Below are positions 1-7,212 of a stretch of DNA of 26,760 nt, piece by piece; within the stretch, counting starts at the first letter, position 1, and every line of letters starts with the position of its first letter. A model generated the notes under the pieces. It was not told the DNA's origin. It worked only from the letters and a program-made list of their open reading frames with translations, and made no database searches. A program made the translations under genes and the position numbers. This stretch comes from UBA3824 sp017541145 (lineage in GTDB: Bacteria; Bacteroidota; Bacteroidia; Bacteroidales; UBA3824): contig CAMVLO010000057.1 of assembly GCA_947168365.1 (NCBI GenBank), positions 1 to 26,760 on the forward strand, given 5' to 3'.

Positions 1-2
1 TT

Positions 3-389
3 GCGGCTTCTGACCCGGAAGTTAGAAAAGTAATGACTATTGAGGACGAGATGTCAATCCATTTTCAAAATGTAAAATATGTAACTGACGAAAATGAAGC
101 GTTACATTTTTTAGTAGAACAAAGCCGTCAACAATTGCACGAAAAAGACAGTCAATTACAAGAGAGCCGTCAACAGTTGCAAGAAAAAGACAGTCAGTTG
201 CAAGAAAAAGACAGTCAATTGCAAGAAAAAGACAGTCAATTGCAAGAACAGCAAAGTCAATTGCAAGAACAACAAAGTCAATTGGTTTCATCAATTCAAA
301 TGCTTTCTGAATTTGGCGCATCGCCGGAGCAAATTGCAGAAAAACTAAAAATTTCGGTTGAAACGGTAAGAAAAACGTTGAACTTGTAA
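3..389 (+). CDS. C-terminal part of Rpn / PD-(D/E)XK nuclease family protein (5' end outside window)
   Basis: The frame is open to the left edge, so the start and the nuclease domain lie outside the window. The first visible residues (AASDPEVRKVM, then a Glu/Asp-rich stretch) resemble the region that follows the nuclease domain in Bacteroidota Rpn-type 'recombination-promoting nuclease/putative transposase' proteins. A long coiled coil follows, made of seven perfect-length heptads at about 132-278 (QLQEKDS, QLQEQQS and variants), each encoded by 21 bp. The last 30 residues (GASPEQIAEKLKISVETVRKTL) look like a small helix-turn-helix-like motif, also common at the end of this family. Proteins of this family are usually multicopy and mobile-like. 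The assignment rests only on the C-terminal signature, because no catalytic residue is visible. It could instead be another coiled-coil protein. Confidence 0.62.
   Translation, partial: AASDPEVRKVMTIEDEMSIHFQNVKYVTDENEALHFLVEQSRQQLHEKDSQLQESRQQLQEKDSQLQEKDSQLQEKDSQLQEQQSQLQEQQSQLVSSIQMLSEFGASPEQIAEKLKISVETVRKTLNL
132..278 (+). repeat. 21-bp tandem repeat encoding coiled-coil heptads
   Basis: Seven consecutive 21-bp units encode QLHEKDS, QLQESRQ, three copies of QLQEKDS and two of QLQEQQS. The central copies are nearly identical at DNA level (caattgcaagaaaaagacag type). This makes the tract prone to copy-number change by slippage while keeping the frame and the heptad register. Confidence 0.85.
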
Positions 390-561
390 AAATACAAAAC
401 GGAAATCATAATGGGCTTAAAAGAATCAGAGCCACCGGCGGAAAATTTTTTCAAAATGTAGGTAATAACAAAATGAGAGAAGCATATTACTCAAAATCGT
501 CTAAATAAAATTTTTGAACACACAAAAAGGTTGAAACCTAGAATTGGAATCTAATTAAAAT
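390..561. other. Intergenic stretch without a recognisable gene
   Basis: A run of about 32 codons ending at 507 (containing FFQNVGNNKM) is open but has no convincing start and no recognisable similarity. It may be a decayed remnant linked to the Rpn-type gene. Nothing else was seen before the terminator at 562. Confidence 0.4.
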
Positions 562-597
562 AAACGGCGTATCTTTATTTTGAAAGGTACGCCGTTT
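562..597. terminator. Hairpin between convergent genes
   Basis: Inverted repeat aaacggcgtatc (562-573) / ggtacgccgttt (586-597), with one wobble or mismatch and a 12-nt loop. It sits between the plus-strand Rpn-type gene and the end of the minus-strand esterase gene. A-rich DNA on its left would give a U-tract on the minus strand, so it probably ends the esterase transcript and perhaps both. Confidence 0.6.
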
Positions 598-622
598 ATA
601 ATTTTTGTTAACAATAAGATTT

Positions 623-1744
623 TTATTTCTCGCGGATTCTCAGTTTTTGACCGATATGTAGCATCGAATTTCTTGAAATATGATTCAATCTGCAAATTTG
701 GTCTACCGTAACATGATATCTTTTGGCAAGGTTTACAAGTACATCGCCTGATTTTACTACATGTACTTGACATTTTTCGTAGTCAACCATCGGGCCGGAA
801 TACGAATTGTCGTAACTGCGATTTTGGGATGAATAAACCGGAGCAATATATCCTGTTACTTTTATCCTGTCAACAGTTTTGGTGATGCCTTCGTATGCGT
901 GCGGCAAATCGGACATCGATACTGTAAAACTTCGGTTGATTGTACGAATAGAATCTCTAAGTGAGTGAGAGAAAAGCCATTCGTAAGTTTTGGGCATGTA
1001 GAAAAGTTTTGCCGGAGCACCGTGACTGCCGCCGGGCAACCATGTATACATCAAGAGGCTGTCGTTTTGTTGTTCTTCAAGTTGGGCTACAACATTTTTA
1101 GAACATGAAATCGGCACTGCACGGTCTTTGGTTCCGTGGATAATCCAAAGAGGAAGTTTTCCGAGATTTTTTACAGTTCCCATGCCCGAATGTCCGCCGC
1201 AAAGTGCCATTGCAGCCGCTATTTTTTCGGGATATGTCGCACAAAAATCAATAGTTCCGTAGCCGCCGAGACTCATTCCCAAAACGTAGATGCGGTTGGT
1301 GTCAATATTGTAATTTTCAGACATATAGTCCATTAGTTTCAGTAATTTGTAAGGATTCCAAGCTCCGCCGGGATTTTGGGGTGCAAGGATTACGGCGTTG
1401 ATATCGCGTCCCATTTTTATGGCGTGCAAACATCCGTAACGTCTTACGCGGTTGAGGTCATGACCGCAAAGACTTGCGCCGTGTAGAAATACTACTAACG
1501 GATATTTTTCTTTTGATAAACATGTAAGTGTAGTATCGGGATTTGAGTTAGTAATTGAATCAGAAGTATTTGTGGTGGGATCGACTTTTTGGGTGGAGTC
1601 TTTTGCGATGTAGTTTGGAGGTGTACAAACCCAAAAATTGTAATCGTTTTCTACTGCGTTGTATTTTGCTTCCAATAAATATTGCTGTGAATAACACGGC
1701 AGTGAAAACATCACAATCATCAATAACAGATTGAGTAATTTCAT
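623..1744 (-). CDS. Secreted alpha/beta-hydrolase (esterase/peptidase-like) with C-terminal LysM domain
   Basis: The protein has 373 residues. Residues 1-19 form a signal peptide (cleavage near CYS|QQ), so it is exported. Residues about 80-262 form an alpha/beta-hydrolase domain of the polyhydroxybutyrate-depolymerase/prolyl-oligopeptidase-like type: VVFLHG strand with oxyanion region (84-89), nucleophile elbow GMSLGG with Ser158, likely acid Asp207 (HGTKDRAVP) and His241 (GGSHG). A Ser/Thr/Asn-rich insert covers about 45-75. Residues about 327-372 are a LysM domain (VKSGDVLVNLAKRY...IGQKLRI), which normally binds peptidoglycan or other N-acetylglucosamine glycans. The substrate cannot be told from sequence; a feruloyl/acetyl esterase or peptidase is possible. 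It is a single-gene unit with its own promoter and a downstream hairpin. The ATG at 1744 is supported by the signal peptide that follows directly. Confidence 0.8.
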   Translation of the reverse strand: MKLLNLLLMIVMFSLPCYSQQYLLEAKYNAVENDYNFWVCTPPNYIAKDSTQKVDPTTNTSDSITNSNPDTTLTCLSKEKYPLVVFLHGASLCGHDLNRVRRYGCLHAIKMGRDINAVILAPQNPGGAWNPYKLLKLMDYMSENYNIDTNRIYVLGMSLGGYGTIDFCATYPEKIAAAMALCGGHSGMGTVKNLGKLPLWIIHGTKDRAVPISCSKNVVAQLEEQQNDSLLMYTWLPGGSHGAPAKLFYMPKTYEWLFSHSLRDSIRTINRSFTVSMSDLPHAYEGITKTVDRIKVTGYIAPVYSSQNRSYDNSYSGPMVDYEKCQVHVVKSGDVLVNLAKRYHVTVDQICRLNHISRNSMLHIGQKLRIREK

Positions 1745-1761
1745 TTTATAAGTATTTGTTT

Positions 1762-1769
1762 CAAAAATA
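1762..1769 (-). promoter_or_regulatory. Bacteroidota -7 box for the LysM esterase gene
   Basis: The minus strand reads TATTTTTG, an exact TAnnTTTG match, about 18 nt upstream of the start codon. No clear -33 TTTG was found. Confidence 0.45.
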
Positions 1770-1820
1770 TTGAGTAAATTTTTATGTTATAAGTTATTGG
1801 TTTTAATTGGTTAAAGGAAA

Positions 1821-1860
1821 ATCAGTAACGGTTGTTTGTTTTGTAACAACCGTTACTGAT
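1821..1860 (-). terminator. Strong terminator downstream of purE
   Basis: A perfect 16-bp inverted repeat (atcagtaacggttgtt at 1821-1836, complement at 1845-1860) with an 8-nt loop. It lies just past the purE stop, and on the minus strand it is followed by TTTT. The stem is unusually long and perfect. Confidence 0.8.
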
Positions 1861-1908
1861 ATTTATTTTGCTTGCAGTAATTTTTGATGCAAAAATAATG
1901 CTGCAAGG

Positions 1909-2421
1909 TTAATTAGTCTTATATTCAAATTTAATTTTTTTCAAATCTTCATTCGCCTTTGTTATTTTGTCAGCTAAAGAAGCTTTGAATTTTACAATTT
2001 TTTCTTTGACAGACGGGTCGCCGACAGCCATAATCTGACATGCGAGAATTGCAGAGTTTTTAGCGGCGTTGATTCCGACCGTAGCAACAGGAATACCGGG
2101 AGGCATTTGAATAATAGACAAGATAGAATCCCATCCGTCCATACTCATAGAGGCTTTGATAGGCACTCCGATTACCGGCAATTCGGTAGAAGCTGCAATC
2201 ACACCCGGAAGATGAGCTGCTCCGCCTGCCGCTGCAATAATAACTTTGATGCCGCGTCCAGCTGCATTTTTTGCGAACTCTGCCACCAATTCAGGTGTTC
2301 TGTGTGCCGATAAGGCATTGATTTCAAATGGGATTTGCATGTCGTTCAGAAACTTAGCTGCTTCTTCCATTACCGGCATGTCTGATGTGGATCCCATAAT
2401 AATACTTACTAAAGGGTTCAT
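1909..2421 (-). CDS. purE: 5-(carboxyamino)imidazole ribonucleotide mutase PurE
   Basis: The 170-residue product matches class I PurE, which converts N5-CAIR to CAIR in de novo purine synthesis in the cytoplasm. Visible signatures are the N-terminal nucleotide/phosphate loop GSTSD (10-14), the SAHRTP motif (about 38-43) holding the catalytic His, and the GGAAHLPG segment (about 65-72). Length is typical. The C-terminal tail after about 155 is Lys-rich and probably disordered. It is transcribed divergently from hpt, another purine gene, across an 89-bp gap, and ends at a strong hairpin. PurK is not in the window. Confidence 0.95.
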   Translation of the reverse strand: MNPLVSIIMGSTSDMPVMEEAAKFLNDMQIPFEINALSAHRTPELVAEFAKNAAGRGIKVIIAAAGGAAHLPGVIAASTELPVIGVPIKASMSMDGWDSILSIIQMPPGIPVATVGINAAKNSAILACQIMAVGDPSVKEKIVKFKASLADKITKANEDLKKIKFEYKTN

Positions 2422-2472
2422 TTTTTAATGCTTACTTATGAAAAATTATTTCTAAAATTAATTTTCAATGAT

Positions 2473-2480
2473 TACTTTTG
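2473..2480 (+). promoter_or_regulatory. Bacteroidota -7 box for hpt
   Basis: TACTTTTG is an exact TAnnTTTG match. Transcription would start near 2487, which excludes any start codon at or before 2478 and favours the ATG at 2511. Confidence 0.55.
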
Positions 2481-2510
2481 CAAAATACAATTTTGCTAAA
2501 ATTTGCTTAT

Positions 2511-3059
2511 ATGGATACATCCAATAAAATAACCGTCAAAGATAAGAAATTTACTGTAAGTATCAGCGCGGAAGAGATACAAAAATCAGTAAAAAGAGTA
2601 GCTGATGAAATCAACCGTGATTATGCCGGTAAAGAAATCTTTTTTATAGGCGTTCTGAATGGGGTTTTTATGTTTGCCTCTGACCTAATGAAAAACATCA
2701 AAGTTCCGTGTACTATCAGTTTTATGAAAGTATCATCGTACGAAGGTACTACTTCTACCGGCAAGATTAAAAATCTTATCGGTTTGAATGCTGATATCAT
2801 GGACAAAGACGTTGTAATTATTGAGGATATTGTAGACACCGGTTTTACAATGAAATCTATCCTCGCTCAGCTCAAGGCAAAACTGCCTAAGAGTATCAGA
2901 ATTGCAAGTTTGATTTTCAAACCCGATTCTTTCAGAGAAGATTACAATGTAGATTACGTAGGATTCCGCATTCCTAACGATTTTATCGTAGGTTACGGTC
3001 TCGATTACGACGGTTACGGCAGAAACTTGCCCGAAATTTATACTATTGTAAATGAATAA
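2511..3059 (+). CDS. hpt: Hypoxanthine phosphoribosyltransferase
   Basis: The 182-residue product is a type I phosphoribosyltransferase that makes IMP (and GMP) from hypoxanthine (guanine) and PRPP in purine salvage. The PRPP-binding motif VVIIEDIVDTGFTM is at about 101-114. Upstream, GVLNGVFMFASDL (47-59) is the PPi-binding loop region, and the substrate-binding lid follows around FMKVSSYEGT. The frame is open upstream to 2478, but the -7 box at 2473-2480 places that codon inside the promoter, so the ATG at 2511 is used. It is followed by adk after 41 bp and probably shares its transcript. Confidence 0.92.
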   Translation: MDTSNKITVKDKKFTVSISAEEIQKSVKRVADEINRDYAGKEIFFIGVLNGVFMFASDLMKNIKVPCTISFMKVSSYEGTTSTGKIKNLIGLNADIMDKDVVIIEDIVDTGFTMKSILAQLKAKLPKSIRIASLIFKPDSFREDYNVDYVGFRIPNDFIVGYGLDYDGYGRNLPEIYTIVNE

Positions 3060-3100
3060 GATAATTAGAAATAATAACTAAACTAAATTTTATAATCAAA

Positions 3101-3676
3101 ATGTTAAATATTGCAATTTTTGGTGCACCGGGCGTTGGCAAGGGCACACAATCTGCTTTGATTGAAAAGAAATACAATCTCGTACACATCTCTACCGGTG
3201 ATATCCTCAGAGAAGAAACTTCTAAGGGTACAGAACTCGGTTTGAAGGCTAAATCTTACATGGAAAAAGGTCAACTCATTCCTGATGCTCTTATCATCGA
3301 CATGTTGGAAAAGAAAGTAGACGAAAACATCAAAGCTGACGGTATCCTTTACGATGGTTTCCCTCGTACTGTAAAACAAGCTGAAGCTCTTGACGTGATG
3401 TTTGAAAAGAAAGGTCTTAAACTTGATACTTTCCTTTGCCTTACTGCTGATCACGATACTTTGGTTAAACGTCTTTTGAACCGTGCTAAAGATTCTGGTC
3501 GTGCTGACGATGCTGATCCTGCTGTTATCGAAAACCGTATCAAAGTTTACAACGAACAGACTCTTCCGGTTGCTGATTATTACAAAAAACAAGGTAAATC
3601 TGTTGAAATCAACGGTATCGGCGAAATCAACGATATTTTCAACACTATTTGCGAAGCTATCGACAAAGTAAAATAG
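3101..3676 (+). CDS. adk: Adenylate kinase (short, LID-less form)
   Basis: The 191-residue enzyme interconverts ATP + AMP and 2 ADP. The P-loop GAPGVGKGT is at 8-16, the AMP-binding STGDILR segment at 31-37, and DGFPRT at 85-90. The LID is the short form (RAKDSGRADDADP at 128-140) with no zinc-binding cysteines, so this is a short-type adenylate kinase. Codon choice is visibly biased to C-ending codons (ctc, atc, ttc, aac) compared with neighbouring genes, which suggests strong expression. It lies downstream of hpt and ends at a U-tailed terminator. Confidence 0.95.
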   Translation: MLNIAIFGAPGVGKGTQSALIEKKYNLVHISTGDILREETSKGTELGLKAKSYMEKGQLIPDALIIDMLEKKVDENIKADGILYDGFPRTVKQAEALDVMFEKKGLKLDTFLCLTADHDTLVKRLLNRAKDSGRADDADPAVIENRIKVYNEQTLPVADYYKKQGKSVEINGIGEINDIFNTICEAIDKVK

Positions 3677-3721
3677 TTAAAAAAAAAACAGATAATTCTG
3701 TTTCTTTTTAGTTAATATAAT

Positions 3722-3765
3722 ACGGGTGATATTTCTTTTTATAAGAGATGTCGCCCGTTTTTTTT
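3722..3765 (+). terminator. Rho-independent terminator after adk
   Basis: Stem acgggtgatat (3722-3732) / atgtcgcccgt (3748-3758), 11 bp including two G-U pairs, followed by eight T's. It separates the hpt-adk unit from the B12 operon. Confidence 0.88.
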
Positions 3766-3838
3766 ATATCTCTGACTTCTTTTGCGTTAATAAATTCTTA
3801 ATTGCATAAAATCATGTTATGCGTAAATGTATTTTTTA

Positions 3839-3846
3839 TAATTTTG
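3839..3846 (+). promoter_or_regulatory. Promoter -7 box for the B12 uptake operon
   Basis: TAATTTTG is an exact TAnnTTTG match immediately upstream of the riboswitch. The expected start of transcription (about 3851-3853) coincides with the first strand of the riboswitch P1 stem, which supports the assignment. Confidence 0.65.
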
Positions 3847-3850
3847 CGAT

Positions 3851-4047
3851 GCTGATTGTTGCCGGGTACTTACCCCCGTACGCCGGCATTAAAAGGGAAT
3901 CAGGTGAAAATCCTGAACAGTCTCGCTGCTGTAAGCTCATTATAAGAATGACTACATTCGTTGCCACTGCAATTTTTTTACTGAAAAAGTCAGTCATATT
4001 GCGGGAAGGCGTGGTCATGGAGCAAAGTCAGAAGACCTGCAATCTGC
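3851..4047 (+). ncRNA. Cobalamin (B12) riboswitch
   Basis: The conserved core is clear: aaaagggaatcaggtgaaaa then tcctgaacag and tcgctgctgtaa (about 3890-3933), followed by gcgggaaggcg (4000-4010) and the B12 box agtcagaagacctgc (about 4026-4040). Stem P1 can be drawn as gctgattg (3851-3858) with caatctgc (4040-4047), with one mismatch. Downstream, ccgcca (4056-4061) can pair with tggtgg (4083-4088). No U-tract follows, so control by masking translation start is more likely than termination. The adjacent btuB operon fits: adenosylcobalamin binding should lower uptake gene expression. Confidence 0.93.
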
Positions 4048-4119
4048 GTTTATAGCCGCCACAATTGCGATGTACAGTTGATTGGTGGTAATCAAATACT
4101 TAGCATTATTTATTATTCT

Positions 4120-6087
4120 ATGGATTATAGATTGCCGTCACTGCTTTGTGGGGTGGGGTTGGTGTTGTTTTGCCAAAATTCTTCGGCTCAAAACGATACT
4201 GTTATTCACCGTGAAATAGAGCAAGTGGACGTAACTGCCAATAATAAGAAGCAACAATTAACATTGTCTCAATCCCTAAGCCGCAACCAGATTGAGGTCT
4301 TAGGGGTGAAGACAATAACTGATGCTTTAAGGATGTTTAGTGGCACAAATATAAAGGATTACGGGGGTATCGGCGGACTGAAAACAGTTTCCGTGCGAAG
4401 CCTTGGTGCTGCTCATACCGCTGTGGATTACGACGGAATTCCGGTTTCAAATACTCAGGCAGGACCGGTTGACATCTCAAGGTTTGATATCAATCAGATT
4501 TCAGAACTAAAATTTACGATAGGAAGCGATGAAAATCTTTTGAAACCGGCAAAACTTTTTGCTTCGGCGGGTGTGTTGAGTATCAATACAATAAAACCGC
4601 AGTTTCAAAATCATGATTATACTTTTAATCTGAATTTCAAGACCGGAAGTTTCGGTTATAATTTTGTGAATGCGGCTTACGCCAAATTGTTGAGCAAAAA
4701 TTTGAGTATAAAAACCGAAGGTGAATTTATGCGTGCCGACGGCGTTTACGATTTTACTTTGGTCAATTATTCCAAAGTTACCAAAGAGCGTCGCAACAAT
4801 TCCGATATCAATTCAGCGAAGGCAGAAATCAATTTGTATTACAACGATTCTTCGCGCAATGATGTGAATGTCAAGGCTTATGCGTATTATTCCGACCGAG
4901 GTTTGCCCGGCGGAGTTATTTTGTACAATCCCAAAAGTACCGAACGGCTCAACGATGCGAATTATTTTTTTCAGACAAATTTTAAACATCGTTGGTCGTA
5001 CAATTTTACCACACGAGTAATTGCAAAATACAATTATTCGTTCAATCATTACGAAGAAACAGATGTTAAATACAAAGACGGCAAACTTTCACAAAATTCT
5101 ACTCAAAACGAGTATTATGTGAGTCTGATAAATATGTGGCAGATTTTCAGTTCGTTGACATCTGCTATCAGTATCGATGAGGCTTACAATACATTGGATA
5201 GCGATATTTCGCCGGCATCTTATCCTAAAAGAAATACGTTTTTAACATCGCTTAGTTTGAAATATAATCTTCATAATACATTTACCGTACTTGCAAACTG
5301 TATTTATAATAGTGTTCGCGAAAAAGTAGAAAACGGAAATTCCATGTCGGATATTGATAGATTTTTACCTTTTGTAACATTGAGAATTTCACCGTTTTAC
5401 AACAAAAATATTGCGATGCGGCTTATGTACAAAAATACATATCGTGTTCCGACATTCAACGAACTTTATTATACAACGCTTGGTACTACAGGTCTTAAAC
5501 CCGAAGATGCTCAAGAATTTACATTGGGTTTTGATTATAGTTCTGAGTTACTGGCTTTTACAATCGATGTTTACAAAAATTATGTTGACAAAAAAATTGT
5601 TGCAATTCCCACAACATACGTTTGGAAGATGTACAATTACGGCAAGGTTACTATGGACGGTATTGATGTCAACATCACGAAAAATATAGATTTCAAGTCA
5701 TTGAAATTCAGTTTTCAAGTCGGATATTCTTACCAAGAAGTGTTGGACAAAACAGATAAAAATTCCAAATACTATAATTCACAAATTCCGTATTCACCCA
5801 AGCATTCGGGTAATTATGTTTTAGCATCTGATTGTAAATGGTTTCAGCTTGGTTATCATTGCATTTGGTCAGGAAAACGATATTTTTTGAAATATAATAT
5901 TCCGGAAAATTTGATTGACAAATATATGGAACATACAATTTCGGTTACAAAGAATTTTAATCTGCGTAACTCCAAATTGATGGCAAAATTTTCTTGCATA
6001 AATTTTACCGATGAGCAGTACGATATAATAAAATATTATCCGATGCCCGGCAGACAATGGCAATTACAGTTAACTTTAAGTATATAA
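4120..6087 (+). CDS. btuB: TonB-dependent outer-membrane cobalamin receptor BtuB
   Basis: The 655-residue outer-membrane receptor imports cobalamin using TonB energy. From the ATG at 4120 there is a clean signal peptide (1-24, cleavage after SSAQ). A TonB-box-like stretch (REIEQVDVTA, 31-40) follows, then a plug domain with VRSLGAAHTAVDYDGIPV, then a beta-barrel ending in an aromatic/hydrophobic-alternating last strand (RQWQLQLTLSI). The frame is open 14 codons further upstream (4078), but that start would lie in the riboswitch expression platform and put residues ahead of the signal peptide. Specificity for B12 is inferred from the riboswitch and from the BtuG, BtuF, BtuC and BtuD homologues that follow. 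Length is typical of BtuB and shorter than SusC-type receptors. Confidence 0.92.
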   Translation: MDYRLPSLLCGVGLVLFCQNSSAQNDTVIHREIEQVDVTANNKKQQLTLSQSLSRNQIEVLGVKTITDALRMFSGTNIKDYGGIGGLKTVSVRSLGAAHTAVDYDGIPVSNTQAGPVDISRFDINQISELKFTIGSDENLLKPAKLFASAGVLSINTIKPQFQNHDYTFNLNFKTGSFGYNFVNAAYAKLLSKNLSIKTEGEFMRADGVYDFTLVNYSKVTKERRNNSDINSAKAEINLYYNDSSRNDVNVKAYAYYSDRGLPGGVILYNPKSTERLNDANYFFQTNFKHRWSYNFTTRVIAKYNYSFNHYEETDVKYKDGKLSQNSTQNEYYVSLINMWQIFSSLTSAISIDEAYNTLDSDISPASYPKRNTFLTSLSLKYNLHNTFTVLANCIYNSVREKVENGNSMSDIDRFLPFVTLRISPFYNKNIAMRLMYKNTYRVPTFNELYYTTLGTTGLKPEDAQEFTLGFDYSSELLAFTIDVYKNYVDKKIVAIPTTYVWKMYNYGKVTMDGIDVNITKNIDFKSLKFSFQVGYSYQEVLDKTDKNSKYYNSQIPYSPKHSGNYVLASDCKWFQLGYHCIWSGKRYFLKYNIPENLIDKYMEHTISVTKNFNLRNSKLMAKFSCINFTDEQYDIIKYYPMPGRQWQLQLTLSI

Positions 6088-6103
6088 AAAAATCTAAACA
6101 AAA

Positions 6104-7198
6104 ATGAACAAAAATTTTTTTAAAGTATTAAGCCTCAGTGCTTTGGTGTTGACTTCAGCATCAGTTTTTACATCTTGTAACGAAGATGATGAGTATGAAG
6201 AAATTACACCAGAAAAAGATGTTGAAAAACGTGTCTTTATTTTGAACGAAGGTGCATGGCAAGCCAACAATTCTACTCTTGATATCTACTATCCGAATGG
6301 TGAAAGTAGCTATCAATCAAAAGTTTTCGCAACTGTCAACGGTCAAGGTATTGGTGATACAGGTCAGGACATCATTTATTATGGCGATAGAATTTACCTT
6401 GTAGTTTCAGGTTCAAATTATTTGGCAAAACTTGATTTAAACGGTAAAATCGTTGAGCAACACACATTTACAGATGAGGAAGGTACACCGCGTCATATTG
6501 TAGCAAAAGACGGATTTGTTTATGTAACCTCATACGCAGGTACTGTTGTAAAGTTTGATACTACTTCAATTGTTTCATCTGTAAAATCTGTAGAAGTTGG
6601 TAACAATCCTGAAAATCTTGCTGTAAAAGATAATTTGCTTATTGTTTGTAACTCTCAGAAAAATAATGAATCAGACAAGCGTATTTCTATTATTGACTTG
6701 TCTACATTTACACTCAAGCAAAATATTGAAACTGAGTTCGGAAACTTTCAAGATGTAGTTGTAGCCGGCGATAGTGTTTACGTTACTTATTATACTCCGT
6801 CTTATTCAATTGAATTACTGAATCTTGACGTAAAATCATTCAACGTAACACCAACCGGTTCAGCATCAAGAATCGCATATTTTGACAACAAACTTTATGT
6901 CGCAAATGCTGCTACTGTTTACGATGAAAATTGGAACCCAACTGTAAATACTTCGTTTTTCGTTCGTGACATCAAAACCGGTAAAGATTCTGAATTTTTG
7001 GATTTAACCTCAACACCGGAACTCGCAACAGCTACCGTTTATCTTTTTGAAGTAGATTCTGAAAACGGTGATATTTATGTTGGTACTACAGATTATTTGT
7101 CAAACGGTACTGTTTATCGTTTCGATAAAAACGGTAATTTTGTAACAAAATTTGAAACCAGTGGTGTTAATCCAAATACTGCTGTATTTGTTTATTAA
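6104..7198 (+). CDS. btuG: BtuG-like surface cobalamin-binding lipoprotein (beta-propeller)
   Basis: The 364-residue lipoprotein has a signal peptide ending in the lipobox FTSC (Cys25) followed by NEDDEYEE. Such an acidic stretch after the cysteine is the known Bacteroidota signal for export to the cell surface. The rest consists of repeated four-strand blades with YVTN/YncE-like patterns (for example DGFVYVTSYAGTVVKFD, DNLLIVCNSQ, DSVYVTYYTPS, NGDIYVGTTDY), consistent with a beta-propeller. In Bacteroides, BtuG has this fold, binds B12 very tightly at the surface and sits on BtuB. Position directly after btuB (16-bp gap) under a B12 riboswitch supports the name. Ligand binding itself is inferred. 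Confidence 0.87.
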   Translation: MNKNFFKVLSLSALVLTSASVFTSCNEDDEYEEITPEKDVEKRVFILNEGAWQANNSTLDIYYPNGESSYQSKVFATVNGQGIGDTGQDIIYYGDRIYLVVSGSNYLAKLDLNGKIVEQHTFTDEEGTPRHIVAKDGFVYVTSYAGTVVKFDTTSIVSSVKSVEVGNNPENLAVKDNLLIVCNSQKNNESDKRISIIDLSTFTLKQNIETEFGNFQDVVVAGDSVYVTYYTPSYSIELLNLDVKSFNVTPTGSASRIAYFDNKLYVANAATVYDENWNPTVNTSFFVRDIKTGKDSEFLDLTSTPELATATVYLFEVDSENGDIYVGTTDYLSNGTVYRFDKNGNFVTKFETSGVNPNTAVFVY

Positions 7199-7212
7199 TC
7201 AATAAATTAGAT

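Noticed and set aside
132..278. CRISPR-like repeat array
   Set aside because: The units are contiguous and coding, with no spacers; this is a coiled-coil heptad repeat.
37..321. 94-codon minus-strand frame opposite the Rpn-type gene
   Set aside because: It is the antisense of the 21-bp heptad repeat and has no independent signal.
440..507. Small gene ending in ...YYSKSSK
   Set aside because: No plausible start codon or ribosome-binding context, and too short to support.
2478..2510. Upstream start for hpt
   Set aside because: The codon lies within the -7 box TACTTTTG, upstream of the expected transcription start.
3819..4055. 78-codon open frame on the plus strand
   Set aside because: It lies almost wholly inside the cobalamin riboswitch, whose conserved core explains the sequence; the translation has no recognisable features.
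4078..4119. Upstream start for btuB
   Set aside because: It would add 14 residues before a clean signal peptide and lies inside the riboswitch expression platform.
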